Positions 18,587 to 27,380 of a DNA stretch of 64,000 nt are shown one piece after another. Made by a program: the position numbers and the translations under genes. The notes beneath the pieces were generated by a model, which worked only from the letters and a program-made list of their open reading frames with translations, did no database searches and was not told the DNA's origin. The DNA is from Ruegeria marisrubri (lineage in GTDB: Bacteria; Pseudomonadota; Alphaproteobacteria; Rhodobacterales; Rhodobacteraceae). Positions within the stretch are counted from its first letter, which is position 1; every line of letters starts with the position of its first letter. The stretch spans positions 434,001-498,000 of the forward strand of contig NZ_LQBQ01000012.1 of assembly GCF_001507595.1 (NCBI RefSeq), written 5' to 3'.

Positions 18587-19642
18587 TTAGTTCAGGGCGT
18601 CCATCGGCTGGGCGTCCAGAACCGCGTCCTGCAGTTCGGCGCGCGCATCGTCGGACAGGGCGACGAGGCCGCGCTCGGCCAGGTAGCCATCGGGCTCCAG
18701 GGCGTCGTCCGACATGTATTCTTCGATGAACTCTTCGAGGTTCGGAATGACGCCGCGGTGCGCATTCTTGACGTAGAAATACAGCGGGCGCGAAATCGGA
18801 TAGGACTTGTCTGCAATGGTTTCGGTCGACGGCTCGACGCCCTCGATCATCACGCCTTTCAGCTTGTCCAGGTTCTCGTACAGGAACGAGTAACCGAAGA
18901 TGCCCATGGCGTTCGGGTCCGCCTCGAGACGCTGAACGATCAGGTTGTCGTTCTCACCGGCCTCGACGAAGGGCCCGTCGGTGCGCATGCGCGAGCAGTT
19001 TTCCTTGACCCAGGTCTTGAAGGCCTTCTTGTCCAGCTCTTCTTTCCTGGCCTTCACGAAGTCCAGTTCCTCGCAGCCTTCGTGCATGGCCAGCTCGACG
19101 AAAGCGTCGCGGGTGCCCGAGGTCGGCGGCGGGCCATAGGCCAGGATCTCGACGGCCGGCAGGTCCGGGTTGATTTCGTTCCAGGTCTTGAAGGGGTTGT
19201 CCACCCACTCGCCGTTCACTTCCACCTGGGCGCCCAGCGCCTGGTAGATTTCGCTCAGCGACAGGTCCCACTCGATGTCGTTGGCGCGCGATACCGCGAT
19301 CGACAGGCCGTCATAGCCGATCAGGGCTTCGGTGATGTCGGTCACGCCGTTTTCCTGGCACAGATTGTATTCCGATGCCTTCATGGCACGCGATGCGCCG
19401 GTGATGTCGGCGAACTGTTCACCGATCCCGCCGCAGAAGATCTTCATGCCGCCGCCGGTGCCGGTGGATTCGACGATCGGCGAGGGGGCGCCGGTGTTGT
19501 TGGCGAACTGCTCGGCTACGGCCTGGGTGTAGGGGAACACGGTTGACGAACCGACGATGCGAATTTCGTCACGAGCGGCTGCGGCGGTGGCGGACACGGC
19601 CACGAAGGCCAGCGCCGACACGGAAAGCTTTGTGAAAGACAT
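18587..19642 (-). CDS. pstS: Phosphate-binding periplasmic protein PstS
   Basis: 351 residues. Sec signal peptide MSFTKLSVSALAFVAVSATAAAA, then phosphate-binding loops IVGSSTVFPYTQAVAE, ESTGTGGGMKIFCGG and PPPTSGTRDAF. It feeds phosphate to PstCAB. The start at 19642 follows an AGGAG site; an in-frame ATG 33 bp upstream would disrupt the signal peptide. First gene of the operon, under the Pho box at 19729-19756. Arsenate is a competing ligand of this protein class, relevant to the ars genes upstream. Confidence 0.96.
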   Translation of the reverse strand: MSFTKLSVSALAFVAVSATAAAARDEIRIVGSSTVFPYTQAVAEQFANNTGAPSPIVESTGTGGGMKIFCGGIGEQFADITGASRAMKASEYNLCQENGVTDITEALIGYDGLSIAVSRANDIEWDLSLSEIYQALGAQVEVNGEWVDNPFKTWNEINPDLPAVEILAYGPPPTSGTRDAFVELAMHEGCEELDFVKARKEELDKKAFKTWVKENCSRMRTDGPFVEAGENDNLIVQRLEADPNAMGIFGYSFLYENLDKLKGVMIEGVEPSTETIADKSYPISRPLYFYVKNAHRGVIPNLEEFIEEYMSDDALEPDGYLAERGLVALSDDARAELQDAVLDAQPMDALN

Positions 19643-19728
19643 TGTCACTCCTGTTGTCGTTTCGGGCCGGAGCATGCGGCCACATGGCGGTCGCTAAACA
19701 GATTCGGTGACGCTTATGCAAAAAGTAT

Positions 19729-19756
19729 GTGACAGTTCTGTAACGTTGTTTGTGAC
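19729..19756 (-). promoter_or_regulatory. Pho box upstream of pstS
   Basis: On the minus strand the sequence ACGTTACAGAACTGTCAC (19746-19729) has two GTnAC half-sites 11 bp apart, matching the CTGTCAT-N4-CTGTCAC Pho box. A third GTCACA-type unit sits 12 bp upstream (up to 19756), and another GTCACC follows downstream, suggesting an extended PhoB site about 90 bp before the pstS start. Confidence 0.75.
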
Positions 19757-19874
19757 GATGGCTGAATTCGCGAATTGACGCGAAAAAATCCGCTCCGCAG
19801 GGCGGTGCGGATGGCGCGGGCCTGCCAGAGCGCGGCTTCACTCCCGGTCTGGTTTGAACGCCCGATCCTTGCCA

Positions 19875-20882
19875 TCAGGCAAAGCGCGCCCGTGTCCGGT
19901 TGGCGAAAGCCACAAGTGACAGCATGACAGGAACCTCGACCAGCACTCCCACCACCGTGGCCAGGGCTGCTCCGGAATTCAAACCGAACAGGCTGATGGC
20001 CACCGCAACCGCCAGTTCGAAGAAGTTCGACGTGCCGATCAGGGCGCAGGGCGCCGCGATCCGGTGCGGGACCCGCAGCGCATAGGCTGCGCCGTAACCC
20101 ATCGCAAAGATCCCGTAGCTCTGGATCAGGATCGGTACCGCGATCAGAACGATCACCGAAGGCTGCGCCACGATGGTCTGCCCCTGCAGCCCGAACAGGA
20201 TCACCACCGTCACGATCAGGCCGATCACCGAATAGGGTTTGACCTGCGCCTTGAAGGCCTCGATCGCCGCCACGTTGCCCAGTCGGCGCCGCGTTGCCAG
20301 CCCCGCCGCCAGCGGCAGAACGATGAACAGGACGACGGAAAGCAGCAGCGTCTCCCATGGCACGGTGATATCGGTCACGCCCAGCAGGAAGGCCACGATG
20401 GGCGCGAAGGCCAGCACCATGATCAGGTCGTTCACGGTCACCTGCACCAGGGTGTAGTTTGCGTCGCCCCTCGTAAGGTGCGACCAGACGAACACCATCG
20501 CGGTGCAGGGTGCCGCCCCCAACAGGATCAGCCCGGCAACATATTGCTGCGCGTCATCGGCGGGGATGGTGTCGGCAAAAATGTATTGCAGGAACAGCAC
20601 GCCCAACGCGGCCATTGTGAAGGGTTTGATCAGCCAGTTGACCGTCAGCGTGATAAGTAGCCCCCGGGGTTGACGCGCCACGTCCTTCAAAGAAGCCGGA
20701 TCGACGCCCACCATCATCGGGTAGACCATCGCCCAGATCAGCACGGCCACCACGAGATTCACATGCGCGACCTCGGCCGCTGCGATGGCCTGGAACAGAC
20801 CCGGAATCAGATTGCCGAGGATCACCCCCAGCACGATGGCCAGAAAGATCCAGATGGTGAGGTACCGCTCGAATATGCTCAT
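19875..20882 (-). CDS. acr3: ACR3-family arsenite efflux permease
   Basis: 335 residues with about ten transmembrane segments. Matches ACR3: [68 protein letters not shown] (with the conserved cysteine essential in ACR3 pumps) and [43 protein letters not shown]. Exports As(III) from the cytoplasm. Its ATG overlaps the arsJ stop (ATGA). Last gene of the ars operon, 232 bp before pstS on the same strand. Confidence 0.95.
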   Translation of the reverse strand: MSIFERYLTIWIFLAIVLGVILGNLIPGLFQAIAAAEVAHVNLVVAVLIWAMVYPMMVGVDPASLKDVARQPRGLLITLTVNWLIKPFTMAALGVLFLQYIFADTIPADDAQQYVAGLILLGAAPCTAMVFVWSHLTRGDANYTLVQVTVNDLIMVLAFAPIVAFLLGVTDITVPWETLLLSVVLFIVLPLAAGLATRRRLGNVAAIEAFKAQVKPYSVIGLIVTVVILFGLQGQTIVAQPSVIVLIAVPILIQSYGIFAMGYGAAYALRVPHRIAAPCALIGTSNFFELAVAVAISLFGLNSGAALATVVGVLVEVPVMLSLVAFANRTRARFA

Positions 20883-22132
20883 GTTGTGTTTTCTCCCGTC
20901 AGCCTGCCGGCGCCGAAGCGGCTGAGCAGGACCATGATTGTTGCCGTTGCCAGGCACAGCGGCAGCCCGCCCAGTTGGTAGGAAAGCCCTGACAACACCG
21001 TGCCCAGAAGGCGCCCGGCCGCGTTGGCCATGTAGTAAAAGCCGACATCCATCGTCACCCGGTCTTCGTGGGTGAAGGCGAGGATCAGAAAGGAATGCAG
21101 CGAGGAGTTCACCGCGAAGAGGAACCCGAACAGCAGCAGCCCAGCAACCAGCACCACCGTCAGCCACGGCGCGGGGGCGCCTGCGGTCCACGCCATCGCG
21201 GTCAGGGCCGCCGGGACCACCGCCAGCAGGCCGGCCCAGCGCCGCGCCTCGTCGACAAGTTCGTCCAGCGGCCGCTCCCTTGCGCGCAGCAGCCTTGGCG
21301 CGAATGCCTGTACCGCGCCGTAGAGGATGATCCATACTGCCATGAACGTGCCGATCACAAAGAACGCCGCCCGGTCGCCGGCCGCGCTGCCGTCCGAAAG
21401 CACCGCGTAGAAGTAGACCGGAATGCCCACCACGAACCACACATCGCGGGCGCCGAACAGGAACACGCGGGCAAGGCTCAGCCAATTGACGTTGCGGTTC
21501 TTCGATAAGACCTCGTGGAACTTCGCGTCCTTGCGACCCTGTGGAAGGCCGGCGGGCATCCACAGGACCACCGCCGCAAGGATCGCGGCCAGAGCCACGG
21601 CCATGCCGGTGACCGACGGCACGAAGCCCACGGTTCCGAGCAGCGCCGCGCCAAGCAGGAAACCCACGCCCTTGACCGCATTCTTCGATCCGGTCAGCGC
21701 GGCGACCCAACGGAACAGGCCGTCGCCGGTCTTGGGGGCCAGCAGCTTGACGGCGGATTTGCTGCTCATCTTGGCAAGATCCTTGGCCACGCCTGAAACA
21801 CCCTGCACCGCCATCACGTAAACGACGGAAAATCCGACCGCCCACCCGGGGTCGAGCCGCGCCAGCGCCACCAGCGCCGCCACCTGCAGCGCCAGCCCGG
21901 CATAGAGCGTGCGGGTCAGCCCGAACCGTGCCGCGATCCAGCCAGCCGACAGGTTGGTGACGACTCCGGCGGTCTCGTAGAGAACGAACAGATAGGCAAG
22001 CTGCACCGGCGTGAAGCCGAGCGTGTGGAAATGCAGCAGCACCAACATGCGCTGCGCGCCGTCGGTCAGCATGAACGCCCAATAGGCCGCCGTGACGGCG
22101 GCATAGGCACGCAGGCTGCTCATGTCGCTCAC
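20879..22132 (-). CDS. arsJ: Organoarsenical efflux MFS transporter ArsJ
   Basis: 417 residues, a twelve-helix major facilitator protein. The N-terminus ([27 protein letters not shown]) and [20 protein letters not shown] stretch are typical of ArsJ, which exports 1-arseno-3-phosphoglycerate made by the adjacent GAPDH. The unstable product decays outside the cell, releasing As(V). Both ends overlap neighbours by 4 bp (ATGA), implying a translationally coupled operon. Confidence 0.93.
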   Translation of the reverse strand: MSDMSSLRAYAAVTAAYWAFMLTDGAQRMLVLLHFHTLGFTPVQLAYLFVLYETAGVVTNLSAGWIAARFGLTRTLYAGLALQVAALVALARLDPGWAVGFSVVYVMAVQGVSGVAKDLAKMSSKSAVKLLAPKTGDGLFRWVAALTGSKNAVKGVGFLLGAALLGTVGFVPSVTGMAVALAAILAAVVLWMPAGLPQGRKDAKFHEVLSKNRNVNWLSLARVFLFGARDVWFVVGIPVYFYAVLSDGSAAGDRAAFFVIGTFMAVWIILYGAVQAFAPRLLRARERPLDELVDEARRWAGLLAVVPAALTAMAWTAGAPAPWLTVVLVAGLLLFGFLFAVNSSLHSFLILAFTHEDRVTMDVGFYYMANAAGRLLGTVLSGLSYQLGGLPLCLATATIMVLLSRFGAGRLTGENTT

Positions 22133-23127
22133 AACGACCCGCCGACCATCAACGCCACGTCCACCAGCCGGTGGGCATAGCCCATCTCGTTGTCATACCA
22201 GGCATAGATTTTTACCTGGGTGCCGTTCACCACCATCGTCGAAGGCGCATCTATGATCGAGGATCGCGTGTCGTTGACATAGTCCGCGCTGACCAGCGGC
22301 CGCTCTTCGTAGCCTAGGATGCCCTTGAGCGGGCCTTCGGCCGCGGCCTTGAACAGGGCGTTGACCTCCTCGGCCGTGGTGGCCCGCTCCACTTCGAACA
22401 CGCAGTCGGTGAGCGAGGCGTTCAGCAGCGGCACCCGCACCGCATGGCCGTTCAGCTTGCCCTTGAGTTCCGGGTAGATCAGGGTGATCGCCGTGGCGCT
22501 GCCGGTGGTGGTCGGGATCAGCGAATTGAGCGCCGAACGGGCCCGCCGCATATCCTTGGCGGGACGGTCCACGATGGTCTGGGTGTTGGTGACATCATGG
22601 ATCGTGGTCATCGACCCGTGCCGGATGCCCAGCCCCTCGTGGATGACCTTGACCACCGGCGCCAGGCAGTTGGTGGTGCAACTGGCCGCGGTGACGATGC
22701 GGTGACGGGCCGGATCAAAGATGTCGTGATTGATGCCATAGACGATATTGGCCGCGTCGCCGTCCTTGACCGGCGCCGAGACGACCACCTTTTTCACCCC
22801 GGCGGCGAAATAGGGGGCAAGCTTTGCCTCGGTCTTGAACGCACCGGTGCAGTCGATCACCACGTCAACGCCGTCCAGCGGCAGGTCCTCCAGCCGGTTT
22901 GTCCGGGTGACGGGGATGCGGGTGCCGTCGATGGTGATGCTGTCCGCGTCATGCGAAAACTCGGCCGGCCAGCGTCCGTGCGCCGTATCGAATTCCAGCA
23001 GGTGCGCATGCATCGCCGCATCGCCCACCGCATCGTTCAGGAAGGCAATCCTGGCGCCCCGTTCCAGCAGCGGGCGCAGGGCCAGCTTGCCCATCCGCCC
23101 CAGTCCGTTCACGGCATAAGTCGTCAT
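22129..23127 (-). CDS. ArsJ-associated glyceraldehyde-3-phosphate dehydrogenase
   Basis: 332 residues with complete GAPDH machinery: NAD-binding [14 protein letters not shown], catalytic C150 ([14 protein letters not shown]) and H177 (TTIHDVTN), and the phosphate-binding region [13 protein letters not shown]. In arsJ operons this enzyme uses arsenate in place of phosphate to form 1-arseno-3-phosphoglycerate for export. The operon position between arsRC and arsJ, with 4-bp overlaps, supports this dedicated role over a glycolytic one; the sequence differs from housekeeping GAPDH at the N-terminus (VNGLGRMG in place of INGFGRIG). Confidence 0.94.
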   Translation of the reverse strand: MTTYAVNGLGRMGKLALRPLLERGARIAFLNDAVGDAAMHAHLLEFDTAHGRWPAEFSHDADSITIDGTRIPVTRTNRLEDLPLDGVDVVIDCTGAFKTEAKLAPYFAAGVKKVVVSAPVKDGDAANIVYGINHDIFDPARHRIVTAASCTTNCLAPVVKVIHEGLGIRHGSMTTIHDVTNTQTIVDRPAKDMRRARSALNSLIPTTTGSATAITLIYPELKGKLNGHAVRVPLLNASLTDCVFEVERATTAEEVNALFKAAAEGPLKGILGYEERPLVSADYVNDTRSSIIDAPSTMVVNGTQVKIYAWYDNEMGYAHRLVDVALMVGGSL

Positions 23128-23957
23128 GTGGTGGTCTCCATCATGGAAATGTCATCTACCCGTGCCTGCAACGCGACGCGGTCGAGGGTTTCGACAGGCA
23201 GCGCCGCGAAGGCGGTGATGCGCCTGCGCAGCTGGTCATAGGCCTGCTCGAATGCGCGCCGACGCTCGGCCTCGGTCCCGGTGGCCTTTGCCGGGTCGGG
23301 CACGCCCCAATGGGCGCTGATCGGCTGTCCGGCCCAGACCGGACATTCCTCGTTGGCAGCCTGATCGCAGACGGTAAAGACGAAATCCATCTCTGGCGCG
23401 TCCTCGCCCCGGAATTGGGAAACGTGCTTGGCGCGCAAGCCGGACACGTCGTGCCCCTTGGCCTTCAGCGTCTTGACGGTCAGGGGATGCAACTCGGATT
23501 GCGGTCGGGTGCCGGCGGAATAGACGTTGAACAGGTCACCGGTCTGGTGCCGAAGGATCGCTTCGGCAAAAATCGAGCGGGCGGAGTTGCCCGTGCAGGT
23601 GAAAAGCACGTTCCACTTGCGGCCTGCCTTGGCACCGGATCGGGCGGAATCCGGCTTCGCGGCGCAGATCTCCGGCCGTCCGCGACAGCAGTCCATCAAC
23701 AGGAAATTCGTCATCTCGTGCACGCCGTCCCACCGCACCCGGTAGCGAAGCGAAGTTCCCGCCCGCGTCTGCGTGACCAGGCCCGCCTGCATCAGCGCCG
23801 ACAGATAGGCCGAGAGCGTGTTGGCCTTCAGCCCCAGGGCCTCGGCAATCTCACCAGCGGGAACCCTGTCGGGATAGCGACGGGCAAGCAGCCGGAACGC
23901 TGCCATGCGGCCCGGATGGCCGAGAGTCGTCAAGCGGGCGAGAATCTCTTGTTCCAT
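23124..23957 (-). CDS. ArsR repressor - ArsC arsenate reductase fusion
   Basis: 277 residues. Residues ~1-98 are an ArsR winged helix ([40 protein letters not shown]) with C90, C91 and C98 ([10 protein letters not shown]), resembling C-terminal As(III) sensor sites of some ArsR proteins. After a basic linker, residues ~113-255 are a low-molecular-weight-phosphatase-type arsenate reductase with P-loop C121-TGNSAR-S and a redox pair C197/C205 ([10 protein letters not shown]), suggesting thioredoxin coupling. The start at 23957 (MEQEILARL) is chosen from domain alignment; a 96-bp upstream extension is not domain-like. The ArsC-to-GAPDH junction overlaps by 4 bp. It senses and reduces arsenic in one polypeptide. 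Confidence 0.9.
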   Translation of the reverse strand: MEQEILARLTTLGHPGRMAAFRLLARRYPDRVPAGEIAEALGLKANTLSAYLSALMQAGLVTQTRAGTSLRYRVRWDGVHEMTNFLLMDCCRGRPEICAAKPDSARSGAKAGRKWNVLFTCTGNSARSIFAEAILRHQTGDLFNVYSAGTRPQSELHPLTVKTLKAKGHDVSGLRAKHVSQFRGEDAPEMDFVFTVCDQAANEECPVWAGQPISAHWGVPDPAKATGTEAERRRAFEQAYDQLRRRITAFAALPVETLDRVALQARVDDISMMETTT

Positions 23958-23992
23958 ATTTCGCGAATAAGAGAAATAGAGGACGCGGGCAA
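23957..23992 (-). promoter_or_regulatory. Promoter/operator of the ars operon
   Basis: Minus strand: TTGCCC (23992-23987), 16-bp spacer, TTATTC (23970-23965), placing the start site at or almost at the ATG. A near-palindrome centred on TTCGCGAA (23958-23968) overlaps the -10 and start codon and is a plausible ArsR operator. No Shine-Dalgarno sequence is visible before this ATG, consistent with a leaderless or very short leader transcript. Confidence 0.45.
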
Positions 23993-24241
23993 GGCCAGTA
24001 ACTTGAAAATGGGCATGTTCAGGGGGGCGAGGCCCAAACAAATCGTGCGACACACCTGATGCGCAAGCGCGTCACACCGGACCGGTTCACGCTCTTGGGG
24101 GCTGATCTGACAACAAGATGCCGGATGATCGGGGGCCGTGGGCCGCTGGGTGCGGACCGCGGCATTCGCAACGAAGATGTGAGTGGACTTGCCGCGCCCG
24201 GTTTGGAATTGTCGGGGTCCAAGGTGACAGGAGGGCCAGCC

Positions 24242-24898
24242 GTGCTGACCAGACGACATTTCATTGCAGGCTCGCTTGCGCTGTTCTCGCCGCCGATCGG
24301 TGGGGCGGTGATGGCATCGACCGCGTCGCAATGGGCAGCGTGGGATGCGCAGGTGACGCCTGCGAACTATGACCCGGCCACCTCGAACCCGTGGGGGCTG
24401 CATCCGCGTTTTCTGCCCCAGCGCGTCGAAACCAACCGGCCGCTGGTGCCGGGGGACATCCATGTGGATGCGGTGGCGCGCTATCTTTATTTCATCGAGG
24501 ACGGTTGGACGGCGATGCGCTATGGCGTGGCGATCGCACGGGGCAACCTGTACGAATCCGGCGTCTATACCATCGGCCGCAAGGCGAAATGGCCACGCTG
24601 GACGCCGACGGCGGAGATGATCCGGCGCGATCCGCAGGATTATGCCCAGTTCGCCGATGGCATGCCGGGCGGGCCGACCAACCCGCTGGGGTCGCGGGCC
24701 TTCTACCTGTACGAGGGCAACCGCGACACCTATCTGCGCATCCATGGCACGCCTTACCCGCGCTCGATCGGCGGCCGCGCCAGTTCCGGCTGCGTGCGGA
24801 TGGTGATGGCGCATATCATCGGGCTGTATGACCGGGTTTCGACCGGGGCCACGGCGCATCTCTACCCGGCCGAGCGTTACGTGACCGCGACGGGGTGA
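24242..24898 (+). CDS. L,D-transpeptidase (YkuD family), exported
   Basis: 218 residues from a GTG start preceded by AGGAGGG at ideal spacing; an in-frame ATG at 24059 has no such support. The N-terminus TRRHFIAGSLALFS has a twin-arginine-like signal (Tat or Sec). The YkuD catalytic region is intact: the histidine in RIHGTPYPRSIG and SSGCVRM with the nucleophilic cysteine. It forms 3-3 peptidoglycan crosslinks or attaches proteins to the wall. Divergent from the ars operon, convergent with a small lipoprotein gene 12 bp away. Confidence 0.92.
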   Translation: MLTRRHFIAGSLALFSPPIGGAVMASTASQWAAWDAQVTPANYDPATSNPWGLHPRFLPQRVETNRPLVPGDIHVDAVARYLYFIEDGWTAMRYGVAIARGNLYESGVYTIGRKAKWPRWTPTAEMIRRDPQDYAQFADGMPGGPTNPLGSRAFYLYEGNRDTYLRIHGTPYPRSIGGRASSGCVRMVMAHIIGLYDRVSTGATAHLYPAERYVTATG

Positions 24899-24910
24899 GG
24901 CGCGGCCGTC

Positions 24911-25186
24911 TTACTGAACGCGCGTACAGATCGGGCGGCCCTCGGTGGTGCGCAGGGGCAGATAGGTGGTCTCGACCGGACCGACGTGTCGATACCAGTA
25001 GCAGCCGTCCTCGGGCATGAGGCGCACCATGCTCAGGTCTTGCGAGGGGGCGGCCATGGCGATGACGCTGTCGGGCAGGGTTGCCGGGGTTCCCGGTTCG
25101 TCATCGCCCGCAATCGGAGCGGTGGTCGCGCAGCCCGCGACGACTGCGAGCATGGGCAGGGTCCGGAAAAATCGTGTGGTTGTCAT
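24911..25186 (-). CDS. Small predicted lipoprotein
   Basis: 91 residues. MTTTRFFRTLPMLAVVAGC is a lipoprotein signal with a lipobox (VAGC), so the mature protein starts with a lipidated cysteine near residue 19. The mature part is short with two other cysteines (EDGCYWY, RPICTRVQ) that could pair in the periplasm. No known family was recognised. A GTG 12 bp upstream is an alternative start. Similar small lipoproteins are frequent in Rhodobacterales. Confidence 0.7.
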   Translation of the reverse strand: MTTTRFFRTLPMLAVVAGCATTAPIAGDDEPGTPATLPDSVIAMAAPSQDLSMVRLMPEDGCYWYRHVGPVETTYLPLRTTEGRPICTRVQ

Positions 25187-25517
25187 CTGGAATCTCACTT
25201 CCTGACCTGTTCTTCGTCGCTTTCGGATACATTCGCACCCAAGTATGATGGCTGCAATTCGGTTTGTGTCGCACTGCGGGATTTCACGTCCTTGTGAGAG
25301 GAGAGACCGTTGGGCTTGCCTTGTGTCAAGCTTGCCGCCGGCTGGCTCAGCTCAAGGGGTGCAACCCGGAGGGACCGGAATCTGGCTGTGTCTTACGAGA
25401 TCGGTTGTGCTACACGGTCGCAATCCAGAATCGAAAACCGCCGAAAATTCGGTGAAAACTGCAGTAGGCCCGCAGAACCGAGCTAAGTGGGCATTTTGCT
25501 AGAGTGAGGCTACGGCA
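25187..25517. other. Intergenic region upstream of dusA (331 bp)
   Basis: No gene is supported. Its base composition is less GC-rich than its neighbours. It contains a two-part hairpin at 25449-25481 (TCGGT...CTGC...GCAG...ACCGA) close to dusA, and should include promoters of both the lipoprotein gene and dusA. No tRNA, SRP RNA or known riboswitch was recognised, but a small RNA cannot be excluded. Confidence 0.45.
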
Positions 25518-26525
25518 TTGAACAATAACGCTCAAAAAGCAGCGCGCTTGAGCGTGGCACCCATGATGGACTGGACCGACCGGCATTGTCGGTATCTGCA
25601 CCGCCTGCTCAGCGGACAGGCGCTGCTCTACACGGAAATGGTCACTTCGCCCGCCCTAGTGCGCGGCGGGGCGCTGCATCTGCTCGAGTTCAGCCCCGAA
25701 GAACACCCCGTGGCGCTGCAACTGGGCGGCTCGGACCCCGAGGAGCTTGCGCAGGCCGCGCGGCTGGGGGCCGAGGCGGGTTATGACGAGATCAACCTCA
25801 ACTGCGGATGCCCGTCCGACCGGGTGCAATCGGGCACCTTCGGCGCCGTTCTGATGAAAGAACCCCAGAGGGTGGCCGACTGCGTGGCCGCGATGCGCGA
25901 GGCGGTCGATGTCGACGTGACCGTGAAATGCCGCATCGGCGTCGATGAGCAGGACCCCGAACAGGTCCTGCCCGACTTCCTCGAAAAGATCCGCGCGGCC
26001 GGGTGCGAAAGGGTGACGATCCATGCGCGCAAGGCGTGGCTTCAGGGGCTGAGCCCCAAGGAAAACCGGGATATTCCCCCGCTGGATTATGACCTGGTGC
26101 ACCGGATGAAACAGGCGTTCCCGGACATGCACATCTCGATCAACGGCGGCATCGCCTCTCTGGCCGAGGCCAAGGCGCATCTCGACGCGGGGCTGGACGG
26201 GGTGATGATCGGGCGGGCGGCCTATCACCAGCCCGCGGATATCCTCTGTGCCGCCGACCCCGAGATTTTCGGCGTCGGCGCGGTCACCGACCCGGTCGAG
26301 GTCGTCCACCAGATGCTGCCCTATATCGAACGCCATCTTGCCGGTGGCGGGCGTCTGCATCAGATCACCCGGCACATGCTTGGCCTGTTCGCGGGCCGTC
26401 CGGGGGCGCGCGGCTGGCGCCGGGCCCTGTCCGAAGGCGCCGTGCGCAAGGGTGCCGGGCCGGAACTCGTGCTCGAGGCGCTGGCCTGTGTCGCGCCTAT
26501 GGAAAGGCCCGCCGAGGTGGGTTAA
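25518..26525 (+). CDS. dusA: tRNA-dihydrouridine synthase A
   Basis: 335 residues, the normal DusA length. FMN enzyme reducing uridines 20/20a in the tRNA D-loop. Motifs: SVAPMMDWTDRHCRYLHR at the N-terminus, YTEMVTSPALVRG, EINLNCGCPSDRVQSGTFGAVLM with the catalytic cysteine, VTVKCRIGVDEQD, and FMN-binding ISINGGIAS / DGVMIGRAAYHQP. The start is a TTG at 25518 preceded by GAGTGAGG; no ATG fits before the conserved core. Confidence 0.96.
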   Translation: MNNNAQKAARLSVAPMMDWTDRHCRYLHRLLSGQALLYTEMVTSPALVRGGALHLLEFSPEEHPVALQLGGSDPEELAQAARLGAEAGYDEINLNCGCPSDRVQSGTFGAVLMKEPQRVADCVAAMREAVDVDVTVKCRIGVDEQDPEQVLPDFLEKIRAAGCERVTIHARKAWLQGLSPKENRDIPPLDYDLVHRMKQAFPDMHISINGGIASLAEAKAHLDAGLDGVMIGRAAYHQPADILCAADPEIFGVGAVTDPVEVVHQMLPYIERHLAGGGRLHQITRHMLGLFAGRPGARGWRRALSEGAVRKGAGPELVLEALACVAPMERPAEVG

Positions 26526-26555
26526 GCAGGCCTGGGGCGAAATCGGGAGAGAGAC

Positions 26556-27380
26556 ATGCCGGATACGATGCTGCTGGCCCAGATGCTGGGCCTTTTGCTT
26601 GTGATCGGCGCTTTTGCCGGCGTTCTGGCCGGACTTCTGGGCGTCGGTGGCGGCATCGTCCTGGTGCCCGCGTTCTTCTACGCATTCCAGACGCTTGGCT
26701 ATGGCGGCCCGCAGCTGATGCAGATGTGCCTCGCCACTTCGCTGGCGACCATCGTCGTGACCTCGGTCCGCTCGGTTCTCAGCCACAACCGCAAGGGCGC
26801 GGTCGACTGGGAGATCCTGCGCAGCTGGGGGCCGGGGATCGTCGTCGGCGCGATCATCGGCGTGACGGTCGCCTCGGCCCTGCGCTCCGAGGCGTTGCAG
26901 GCCCTGTTCGGCATCCTGGGCATGGTGATCGGCGCTTACCTGGGCTTTGGCCGCGCGGAATGGCGGCTGGGCGACGCAATGCCCGGCGGTTTGCGCCGCG
27001 CGATCCTGTCGCCGATGGTCGGTTTTCTCTCGGTGCTGATGGGGATCGGCGGGGGCAGCTTCGGCGTGCCGCTGATGAGCCTCTACAACACGCCCATCCA
27101 CCGCGCCGTGGCCACCGCGGCGGGCTTTGGCGTCATCATCGCGGTGCCCTCGGTTCTGGGCTTTCTGTTTCTCGAAGTCGCGCCCGAGCATCGCCCGCCC
27201 TTTACCATTGGGGCGGTCAACCTCGTGGCCTTCGGCATCGTCATCGCCATGACGATGATCACCGCGCCCTGGGGCGTTCGGCTGGCGCATGCGATGGACC
27301 CCAAGCCGTTGAAACGGGTCTTTGCCGTCTTTCTGACGCTGGTCGCGCTGAACATGCTGCGCAAGGCGCTGGGATGGTAG
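26556..27380 (+). CDS. TauE/SafE-family sulfite/anion permease
   Basis: 274 residues with eight or so hydrophobic segments and two related halves (GLLGVGGGIVLVPAFF in the first, MGIGGGSFGVPLMSLY in the second), the hallmark of TauE/SafE (DUF81) transporters that export sulfite, sulfoacetate or related anions. A GGGAGAGAGAC sequence precedes the ATG. Its stop overlaps the following oxygenase-like gene by 7 bp, so the two are likely co-translated and may share a pathway. Substrate unknown. Confidence 0.9.
   Translation: MPDTMLLAQMLGLLLVIGAFAGVLAGLLGVGGGIVLVPAFFYAFQTLGYGGPQLMQMCLATSLATIVVTSVRSVLSHNRKGAVDWEILRSWGPGIVVGAIIGVTVASALRSEALQALFGILGMVIGAYLGFGRAEWRLGDAMPGGLRRAILSPMVGFLSVLMGIGGGSFGVPLMSLYNTPIHRAVATAAGFGVIIAVPSVLGFLFLEVAPEHRPPFTIGAVNLVAFGIVIAMTMITAPWGVRLAHAMDPKPLKRVFAVFLTLVALNMLRKALGW

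Noticed and set aside
20883-22082. Long N-terminal extension of the ACR3 pump reaching 735 residues
   Set aside because: The extension is arsJ read in another frame; ACR3 starts at the ATG at 20882 that overlaps the arsJ stop.
24059-24241. Earlier ATG start for the L,D-transpeptidase
   Set aside because: It would bury the signal peptide; the GTG at 24242 has a strong AGGAGGG site and gives an intact export signal.
26726-27373. Long upstream extension of the oxygenase-like gene
   Set aside because: It runs out of frame through the TauE gene; the credible start is at 27374.
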